A stretch of 64,000 nt of DNA, from the NCBI RefSeq assembly GCF_005281475.1, contig NZ_CP040106.1, positions 5,446,001-5,510,000 of the forward strand, written 5' to 3'. Positions 57,691 through 64,000 of the stretch are shown here, one piece after another; position 1 is the stretch's first letter, and each line of letters begins with the position of its first letter. Origin of the DNA: Echinicola rosea. Lineage in GTDB: Bacteria > Bacteroidota > Bacteroidia > Cytophagales > Cyclobacteriaceae. The translations under genes and the position numbers were made by a program. Below the pieces are notes generated by a model. The model did no database searches. It was not told where the DNA came from and worked only from the letters and a program-made list of their open reading frames with translations.

Positions 57691-60402
57691 TTAAGCTTTT
57701 TCCAATGTTTTATTTTCCTGTTCCCCCTTCTTATTCCCCAATGAATGGATCGTTAAGCCATCGATATCCCGCTTATCGGTAAAGAAGAAACTACCTATAT
57801 AGGTCATCCCCATGGCACTTACCAGACCGGTCAGGGCATACAAGTGAATACTAAGGTCCGAACCGTATTTTACGGCCACCTGCACCAATGCACTGCACAA
57901 TAGTCCAAGCAATGCGCCCTTCCCATTGACGCTATCCGACAGCATTCCGATCAGAAAGATGCCACCCAAGCCTCCAGCAAAAAGTCCTATGATCATATTG
58001 AACTGGTCCCAAAGTGACGGGAGTCCCAAACTGGCCATCACCAGAGCAAAACCTGTCCCAAAAACCCCAACAATAACGGTTACCCACCGGGCAAATCCCA
58101 GGGTGTTTTTACCGGTGGTATCTTTGGGAAACCACTTCTGGTAAAAATCTGTGGTCACCACTGTGGCCACCGAATTCATGCTACTGTCCAGACTGGACAT
58201 CGCTGCCGCAAAAACTGCGGCAATCAACAACCCGGAAATACCTGTGGGGAGTTGGGTCACAATATAAAAGGGAAAAATACTATCGGTATTTTGGACTGCT
58301 GGGCTAAGCTCTGCAGGGTGCAATTTGTAAAACAGATAAAGTGCCGTCCCCATACTAAAGAAGATCAGGGCTGAGGGTAGTGCCATCAATGCACCAGTAG
58401 CAATCCCGTTAGCTGCCGCCTTCTCATCCTTGGTGGTCAAGTACCGTTGGACCACGGTCTGGTCACTGCCATACTGTACGATATTTGCCGCTATCCCCCC
58501 GATGAGTACTACCCAAAAGCTGGTACCCGTAAAATCCATCCGCATGTCAAAGATCTTTCCTTTTTGGTTTTCCATGACTATGGACATTAATTCGGCTGGA
58601 CTTTCATGGATTTCATAAAAAACAAAACCTAGACATATCAATGCACCACCAAGGAGTACGACCACCTGGATCACATCCGTCCAGATCACTGCTTCGATGC
58701 CACCCAGGACGGTGTATACAATACTCAAAAGTCCCATGATCAAGATACACATAGAGACATCTATCCCAGTCACCACAGTCAGTGCCAGGGACGGAAGGAG
58801 TAATACGATTCCAAGTCTTCCCAGCTGAAGCCCCACATAGATCAAGCTACCGATCAGCCGTACCGATCGGTTATACCTCAATTCCAAATATTCGTAGGCT
58901 GTAGTGATATTCAACCTTCTAAAGAATGGCAGAAATACACCTATGATTATGGGAGCGACAATGATAATGGTCATCAATAAAAAAAACAGGGTCCAGTCTG
59001 TGGCAAAGGTCTTGGCCGGTATGGCCATAAAAGTAATCGCGCTAAGCTGAGTGCCGAATATACTGATGCCAGCCGCCCACCATGGAACCCTTCCACTAGC
59101 CTTAAAAAAGTCCTCAGTGGAATGCTGCTTTCCAGAAATCAAAACCCCCATCAATACCAAGGATCCCAAATAGAGTCCCAAAACGGTATAGTTGACCCAG
59201 CCAAAAGCGCCTTCTTTTTTGAATCCCACTCCATGGATGGATGCGGTCCGCACCCCCGGAGAGATCTCCCCTGATGGCAATATCACCTCCCCGCCCCATG
59301 GTACGGCCGTAGTAGTAACAGGGACCGTGAATGGAAGCCTGCCCATGGTATGCCAACTGTCCGTTATGGTATGATAGACCTGGATATCCCTGTCGAAGCC
59401 AGGATGGTTTTCCATCAAGATGTCCCGTTTTTGTATAAGCTCTTGCCGGGCCAAGGTATCTACAACCTCAGAAAGGGCTGCCGCATACCGCTCGAGTTCA
59501 TTGAAGGTATCTCCACTGACACCACCATAAAACACGATTTGGCCTGCCCCCTGTGCTGCGGCAGTTCCTGCCGATAATGTAAGGGGGGTTCCTTGCTCGT
59601 CCTGTATACTGCTTATTTTTTTCCAACCCTCCTTTTGAGGGTCATAACAGAAGGCATCTGCATACAACTCACTTACACCAGTTTCCTGTAATCGCCGTCC
59701 ACCAAATAAATAAAAACAATCGTTCATCCCATTGTTCTGGACAGCAGAAACGGCATGTGAACGTGGTTTTCCAGGCCATGACGGCAACCTCTCCCAACGC
59801 AGCTTATCTTGATCAAGATCCATACGGAAAAAAGCATCGGAAACCATCTCTCCTTCTCCACCTGCCAGGTACGCGCTAGCCCCTACTAACCCTCCAGTGG
59901 AATTGCTAAGGGCTAAGGGCAAATCAGGCAGGTATTGTAATTCCACTTGCCGTATTACGGGGTCCCACTTCAGTAGAAAAACTTTTTTGAATGTAGCGTT
60001 TTGGTTATTGCCACCGATGCACAAAAGCCCTTTTGGTGTGCTAATACTGGTACCATAGGCGACTGGAAAGGGCAACTTCAGGTCCAGTCCTTCTACCCAA
60101 CGATATCCCCCAGGTGATTTTTCCAAAACGTAAACATGCTGTGAGAAGTGTTTCGTTCCTCCTTTCCACGGTGCTTTGTCTGGAAAATTGGCACCACCTG
60201 CCAAGATCAACACATCCTCGTGCACACCGGCAAACATGCCCGCATACCCTAAGGACACACTGTCTCCCACAGCTGCCGGCATGTCCGGTAGGGCCTCAAA
60301 GGTAAAACTCCCTAGATAGTTATCGAAAAGACCTTGTCCAAGGACGACTTTTCCGAAGAATGTAAAAAACAAGATACTGGCAATATAGGTTATAGCTCTC
60401 AT
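57691..60402 (-). CDS. Fusion: N-acetylneuraminate epimerase (NanM, Kelch) + sodium:solute symporter
   Basis: A single 903-aa protein. After a signal-like N-terminus (1-22), a Kelch six-bladed propeller covers about 25-395 (LPDMPAAVGDSVSLGYAGMF, LLCIGGNNQNATF, DCFYLFGGRR, QIVFYGGVSG), matching NanM mutarotases. From about 400 to 885 there are about 13 hydrophobic segments with SSS-family motifs: DFFKASGRVPWWAAGISIFG, TAYEYLELRYN, VYTVLGGIEAVIWTDVIQ, and IAAVFAAAMSSLDSSMNSVA near the sodium site. The fusion couples alpha/beta anomer conversion in the periplasm to sodium-driven sialic acid import (inference). It lies 38 nt after nanA and 18 nt before nanH. Confidence 0.93.
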   Translation of the reverse strand: MRAITYIASILFFTFFGKVVLGQGLFDNYLGSFTFEALPDMPAAVGDSVSLGYAGMFAGVHEDVLILAGGANFPDKAPWKGGTKHFSQHVYVLEKSPGGYRWVEGLDLKLPFPVAYGTSISTPKGLLCIGGNNQNATFKKVFLLKWDPVIRQVELQYLPDLPLALSNSTGGLVGASAYLAGGEGEMVSDAFFRMDLDQDKLRWERLPSWPGKPRSHAVSAVQNNGMNDCFYLFGGRRLQETGVSELYADAFCYDPQKEGWKKISSIQDEQGTPLTLSAGTAAAQGAGQIVFYGGVSGDTFNELERYAAALSEVVDTLARQELIQKRDILMENHPGFDRDIQVYHTITDSWHTMGRLPFTVPVTTTAVPWGGEVILPSGEISPGVRTASIHGVGFKKEGAFGWVNYTVLGLYLGSLVLMGVLISGKQHSTEDFFKASGRVPWWAAGISIFGTQLSAITFMAIPAKTFATDWTLFFLLMTIIIVAPIIIGVFLPFFRRLNITTAYEYLELRYNRSVRLIGSLIYVGLQLGRLGIVLLLPSLALTVVTGIDVSMCILIMGLLSIVYTVLGGIEAVIWTDVIQVVVLLGGALICLGFVFYEIHESPAELMSIVMENQKGKIFDMRMDFTGTSFWVVLIGGIAANIVQYGSDQTVVQRYLTTKDEKAAANGIATGALMALPSALIFFSMGTALYLFYKLHPAELSPAVQNTDSIFPFYIVTQLPTGISGLLIAAVFAAAMSSLDSSMNSVATVVTTDFYQKWFPKDTTGKNTLGFARWVTVIVGVFGTGFALVMASLGLPSLWDQFNMIIGLFAGGLGGIFLIGMLSDSVNGKGALLGLLCSALVQVAVKYGSDLSIHLYALTGLVSAMGMTYIGSFFFTDKRDIDGLTIHSLGNKKGEQENKTLEKA

Positions 60403-60440
60403 GGATGGATGTTTAATTTACAATGGGAATTTGGCTTGTC

Positions 60441-61370
60441 CTATTGTCCCTGCTTTGCGTGACTACTCCACTGGAAAAAGCCCTGTTGATCGAGATCCTT
60501 TTCCAATTTCATATAATCATTCTTGTCCAGCTGTTGTACGGGATAGCGGAATTGGCCACAGTCAAGACCACATAGTTTCATAATAGCCTTTCCGCAGGCC
60601 GCACCACCATAATGAGCAAATAGGCTGATCAGGTCAATGGACTTTTCTTGCCAATGTCTGGCCGCTTCCATATCCTGCTTATGAAAAGCCTCTATAAGGT
60701 TCTGGTAAAGTGGTGCAGCATAATTATAGGTGCTGCCTACTGCCCCTTTTGCTCCCATGGACAACCCTGCCAGCATGGTCTCATCCCAACCCCAAAGAAT
60801 ATCATATTTACCAGCTTGGTAGCGCAGACATTTGTTAAACTCCATTAGGTCATTGTGCGTGTATTTGATCCCAGCAAAGTTGGGGATTCTTCTCCCCGCC
60901 TCTTCCAAAAAGTCCACCATTGGAAGTTCCACTTTGGAAAGCAAAGGGATATGGTAAAAATAAAATGCCTGATCGGGTGCCGCTGCGGCAATTGGCTCAT
61001 AATAGTCCACCAATTGCTTCACCGAATTGGGCCGCATGTAATAAGGAGCCGTAAGCGCAATCCCGTATAGGCCTAACTCATGGGCCTTCTTTGCCAAAGA
61101 GACGGCTTCTTTCTGGTTGGTCCCTCCCAACATGGCCATCACTTTAAATTGGGGGGAGGAAAAAGGTGCCCATGCCTCAAACAACGATATTTTTTCGTCA
61201 TGGGTCATGGCTGCACCTTCTCCAGTAGTGCCAGCAATAAAAACCCCTGCCATACGATTAGCACTTAAAGAGCGTGCGAGAATAGGGATTTTACGCTCAT
61301 CAAGGGATCCGTTTTCGCAAAATGGTGTAAAAGTGGCCGCAATTAGGCCGTTTATTTTCTTGAACTTCAT
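60441..61370 (-). CDS. nanA: N-acetylneuraminate lyase
   Basis: A 309-aa class I aldolase cleaving N-acetylneuraminate to ManNAc and pyruvate in the cytosol. Signatures: FIAGTTGEGAAMTHDEK (44-60, the carboxylate-binding Thr-Thr-Gly), Tyr139 in FYFYHIP, and Schiff-base Lys169 in FAGIKYTHND. The IKYTHND block and GTTGEG favour the sialic acid lyase branch over DapA. It stands between susD and the NanM-symporter fusion; a strong hairpin at 61385-61412 separates it from susD. Normal length for the family. Confidence 0.94.
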   Translation of the reverse strand: MKFKKINGLIAATFTPFCENGSLDERKIPILARSLSANRMAGVFIAGTTGEGAAMTHDEKISLFEAWAPFSSPQFKVMAMLGGTNQKEAVSLAKKAHELGLYGIALTAPYYMRPNSVKQLVDYYEPIAAAAPDQAFYFYHIPLLSKVELPMVDFLEEAGRRIPNFAGIKYTHNDLMEFNKCLRYQAGKYDILWGWDETMLAGLSMGAKGAVGSTYNYAAPLYQNLIEAFHKQDMEAARHWQEKSIDLISLFAHYGGAACGKAIMKLCGLDCGQFRYPVQQLDKNDYMKLEKDLDQQGFFQWSSHAKQGQ

Positions 61371-61384
61371 GGTTGCTTTTTTAT

Positions 61385-61412
61385 GGACAGGAAGGCAGTT
61401 GCCTTCCTGTCC
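61385..61412 (-). promoter_or_regulatory. Intercistronic hairpin between susD and nanA
   Basis: GGACAGGAAGGCA (61385-61397) and TGCCTTCCTGTCC (61400-61412) form a perfect 13-bp inverted repeat with a 2-nt centre. On the minus strand no T-tract follows (AAAAAA instead), so it is more likely an RNA-stability or processing structure than a full terminator. It begins 8 nt after the susD stop and ends 15 nt before the nanA start. Confidence 0.65.
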
Positions 61413-61420
61413 CCTAACAA

Positions 61421-62914
61421 TTAATTTCCGTATCCTGGATTTTGGGTGATTTTAGAATTGAGACTTATGGTGTTCAACGAGATAGGCCATAAGGTCAAGT
61501 ATTGCTCATTTTCTCTACCTTGGAGGGAGGGTACCAGCTCAAATTCCTTGTCAAACCTCACGAGATCCCACCACCTCTTTCCTTCAAAGGACAGTTCCAA
61601 CAGCCGTTCCTCCAATATGGCCTCATCATTGGCAAGCTGCCCCATGTCCACAAAACGGTGATCTTCAAAGTCCTCTCCATAAGCCCTTAGCCTCACCTTA
61701 TTCATCTCTTCTGATGGATCCATTCCCAAGGCATTTTTTGCCTCGGCGATCATTAACAACAAGTCCGCATAGCGGTACAATACCACATCATCTAAAAACC
61801 TACGTCCAGAAGGGTCGATATATCCCCTTAATTTGGTCACTATATTCGCATAGGGTTCCATTTGTCCATCTTCATTGGGAATGGAAATACTGAGGAAGGT
61901 GGCGTTTTTACGTTGGTCTCCATTGGTATAAGCTGAGGTGACCACTGGCGAAGGGCCCCAACGATTCAATCCACCACCTTGGCCAATTTGGTCAATAACT
62001 TCCGGGTCTGCCCCTGCCGGGATTTGGTCGTCCCTTATGTACATGCCACTGTTGTAGTTTGTCCCGGATTCCAGGTCCCTAAAATGCACGGCCATCAATA
62101 TTTCATTGTTGCCTTTGTTATCATAACGGAAGATATCATCATAATTAGGCAGAAGGTCCAATTCAGCAATATCTGCCTCTTGGAGGGCCTCCAGCGCTGT
62201 CTGCAAATCGGTATTTCCACCGTCCAGCTGCTTGGCCGTCCAAAGGTAAACATCCCCCTTAAGGGCGTTTGCAGCGGGTTTGCTCCACGATACTTTTCCA
62301 GCAGCCAATGAATTATCTGGATAAAGTGATAAGGCCGTATTAAGGTCTTCCTTTACCTGCGCAAATACTGCGTCTACCGAGGAACGCTCCCTAAAAGTCG
62401 TTTCGGCATCATATCCTTCTGTTGGGCTGGTCACCAGTGGGATCCCTCCCCAGGTTTTGGCCATGGTAAAGTAGGCGAACGCCCGCATGGTATAGGCTTC
62501 TGCAAGCATTCTGTTTTTGTCTGCCTCATTGGTAAACCCAATTCCAGGGACATATTCGATCAGAAGATTAGCATCGTGCACCACGGTATACATCCGCAGC
62601 CAGTCTGGGCCGGCAAAATTGGGATCAACCGTATTTTCAAAATACCTTTCCAAGCCCTCGGAAGCCTGAAGTCCATAGGTCAACGTTCCGCTACGTCCCT
62701 CTCCCCAAGTAAAGAGGTTGCTGGCTGACTGGTCTCTAAAGCGCACGTACATCCCGTTAAGCGCACCCTTGGCGTTATCCTCTGTGGTCCAAAACCCGGC
62801 AACAGTGATTTCACTCGTTGGGGTAAGTTCCAAATTCCCCGTACATGAGACTACCGCCAAAAGAACGCCCAAGCATGCCGCTACTTGTATTAATTTATGC
62901 TTTATATTTTTCAT
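61421..62914 (-). CDS. SusD/RagB-family lipoprotein of the sialoglycan operon
   Basis: A surface glycan-binding lipoprotein of 497 aa from the ATG at 62914, chosen because it gives a clean signal peptide ending AVVSC (lipobox Cys23). An ATG at 62944 overlaps the susC stop. SusD features: the N-terminal block LELTPTSEITVAGFWTTEDN, the helical segment AEAYTMRAFAYFTMAKTWGG (about 145-164), and the C-terminal block EERLLELSFEGKRWWDLVRF, ending QNPGYGN. It pairs with the SusC upstream. Its ligand is inferred from the operon to be a sialylated glycan. Confidence 0.93.
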   Translation of the reverse strand: MKNIKHKLIQVAACLGVLLAVVSCTGNLELTPTSEITVAGFWTTEDNAKGALNGMYVRFRDQSASNLFTWGEGRSGTLTYGLQASEGLERYFENTVDPNFAGPDWLRMYTVVHDANLLIEYVPGIGFTNEADKNRMLAEAYTMRAFAYFTMAKTWGGIPLVTSPTEGYDAETTFRERSSVDAVFAQVKEDLNTALSLYPDNSLAAGKVSWSKPAANALKGDVYLWTAKQLDGGNTDLQTALEALQEADIAELDLLPNYDDIFRYDNKGNNEILMAVHFRDLESGTNYNSGMYIRDDQIPAGADPEVIDQIGQGGGLNRWGPSPVVTSAYTNGDQRKNATFLSISIPNEDGQMEPYANIVTKLRGYIDPSGRRFLDDVVLYRYADLLLMIAEAKNALGMDPSEEMNKVRLRAYGEDFEDHRFVDMGQLANDEAILEERLLELSFEGKRWWDLVRFDKEFELVPSLQGRENEQYLTLWPISLNTISLNSKITQNPGYGN

Positions 62915-62930
62915 GATTTTTCGTTTTGGG

Positions 62931-64000
62931 TTAAAAACTGACATTCACACCGAACAAAAAGCTTCGTGGAATGGGGTACCTTCCAGAATCCGTCCCACCT
63001 ACTTCAGGGTTCAGGCCGGTATACTGGGTAAAATAATATAGATTGGACCCTGTCATATAAGTCCTTACATTCCCGATTTTCAGGGCATTCACCCACTTTT
63101 TTGGTAGGGTATAGCTCAATGTCAACTCCCTTATGGCCAAGTAATCTCCCTTCTCATAGTAGAAGGTATTGCCACGGAATGAATTGTTTTGTGCCAATTG
63201 GTCTGCCCAATAATACCGTGATATATCGGTCACATCTCCCTGTTGCTGCCAGGAAGTAGTCGTTTCCTCCAATATCCCTATATCTCCCTGATACTGACCG
63301 TTAAACCTTGCTCTCGTTTCATGGTAAATAGTATGACCCAGTGCAAAATCAGTACGAATGGTGAGCGAAAGCCCCTTGTAGTTAAAGGTATTGGTAAATC
63401 CGCCCGTCCATTTGGGATAGATATTTCCTGCATATACCCTGTCTCTACTATCGATAGAGTCATTTGCGTCCAAGTCTGCCCAATTCACATCCCCTCCAAA
63501 TTTGCTTTTGTCTGTTCCCGGCACCAGTTCATCATAAGGTCCTTCTGCGGCCTCTTGGTCTGTTGCATACACACCAAGTTGTTGATAAGCAAACAAATCA
63601 CCGATATAACCACCTTCCTGCAAGCCTCCTTTCCAAGTGTATTGGCCGGTCACTTGATCATATACCAAGACACCACCTATCCGATTGTTCTCGTTATCAT
63701 TCTCTGGCAGCTCCACTACAGTATTAATGTTGTAGGAGGCGTTTGCAGAAACATTCCAGGCAAAATGCTGTTTTTGGATGATTGCTGCACCTACTTCCAT
63801 TTCTACCCCCTCATTTCGTAGGGAACCCAAATTGGTCAGGATGCTGCTAAAGCCAGTAGACTGTGGCAGTTCCAAATTGGTCAAAAGATTATCTGTCAAT
63901 CGGTTATAATAGTCAGCAATCAAGCTCACCCGGTCGTTGAACAATCCCAAATCCAACCCAATGTCAAATGTTCCTGATCGCTCCCATTGTAGGTCCTGAT
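62931..64000 (-). CDS. SusC/RagA-family TonB-dependent receptor, 5'-truncated by window
   Basis: The C-terminal part of a SusC receptor; the frame is open from the stop at 62931 to the window edge, about 356 codons. Barrel features are typical: LQWERSGTFDIGLDLGLF (close to the edge), LTNLELPQSTGFSSILTNLG, DRVYAGNIYPKWTGGFTNTF and the end SFLFGVNVSF. The N-terminal domains, and so the presence of an STN domain, lie outside. It is paired with the SusD that follows and is the outer-membrane importer of the sialoglycan operon. Confidence 0.93.
   Translation of the reverse strand, partial: QDLQWERSGTFDIGLDLGLFNDRVSLIADYYNRLTDNLLTNLELPQSTGFSSILTNLGSLRNEGVEMEVGAAIIQKQHFAWNVSANASYNINTVVELPENDNENNRIGGVLVYDQVTGQYTWKGGLQEGGYIGDLFAYQQLGVYATDQEAAEGPYDELVPGTDKSKFGGDVNWADLDANDSIDSRDRVYAGNIYPKWTGGFTNTFNYKGLSLTIRTDFALGHTIYHETRARFNGQYQGDIGILEETTTSWQQQGDVTDISRYYWADQLAQNNSFRGNTFYYEKGDYLAIRELTLSYTLPKKWVNALKIGNVRTYMTGSNLYYFTQYTGLNPEVGGTDSGRYPIPRSFLFGVNVSF

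Noticed and set aside
1-64000. CRISPR arrays, tRNA and rRNA genes
   Set aside because: No regularly spaced repeats, no T-loop-like GGTTCGAATCC cores and no rRNA-like sequence were seen by reading; a tRNAscan-SE/Rfam run would settle it.

Overview
The window looks like a Bacteroidota chromosome, most likely a glycan-degrading Cytophagales/Cyclobacteriaceae-type bacterium (inference). The evidence is four TonB-dependent receptors (three SusC type, one of them partial), three SusD lipoproteins, two ECF sigma/FecR pairs, many lipoprotein signal peptides, and candidate TATATTTG -7 boxes in place of sigma70 promoters. No rRNA, tRNA, CRISPR array or intact transposase gene was seen.

Layout. (1) 1-2466, minus: an ABC transporter subunit with an unusually degenerate ATPase domain, followed by a HlyD-type adaptor cut by the window edge. 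(2) 2788-11712, minus: a polysaccharide utilisation locus (PUL) reading ECF sigma, FecR, SusC, SusD, phosphodiester-glycosidase lipoprotein, IPT/NHL-propeller lipoprotein, terminator. (3) 11899-16515, minus: a second SusC/SusD pair with no adjacent enzyme. (4) 16807-29719: an exopolysaccharide/capsule cluster. It has a divergent pyruvyl transferase, then flippase, glycosyltransferases, Wzy-like polymerase, beta-helix protein and priming sugar transferase. It is interrupted at 21934-22620 by a dense block of palindromic repeats and a 411-bp element with perfect 16-bp terminal inverted repeats. (5) 30074-31624, minus: a lone GH43 lipoprotein. (6) 32003-38156, plus: ECF sigma, FecR, TonB receptor, and purple-acid-phosphatase-like enzyme, probably a phosphate-ester capture operon. 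(7) 38157-42892: gene-poor, with a small membrane protein, a frameshifted small regulator-like gene, a histidine kinase and a mini-thioredoxin. (8) 43013-46747: a MocR regulator divergent from cupin, DHDPS-family and class I glutamine amidotransferase genes. (9) 46829-48323: an ArdC-like gene and a truncated P-loop ATPase, probably the scar of a mobile element. (10) 48334-64000, minus: a long sialoglycan utilisation operon.

How the last operon works together (family knowledge plus inference). SusC/SusD import the glycan. Lipoprotein sialidase, sulfatase, tandem sialate esterase and GH20 hexosaminidase trim it. A fused NanM mutarotase-sodium symporter takes up sialic acid. NanA cleaves it to ManNAc and pyruvate, and an N-acylglucosamine 2-epimerase converts ManNAc to GlcNAc. 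A creatininase-family amidohydrolase in the same operon has no obvious step. This locus, including the fusion, the creatininase and a strong hairpin separating susD from nanA, is the most interesting system in the window.
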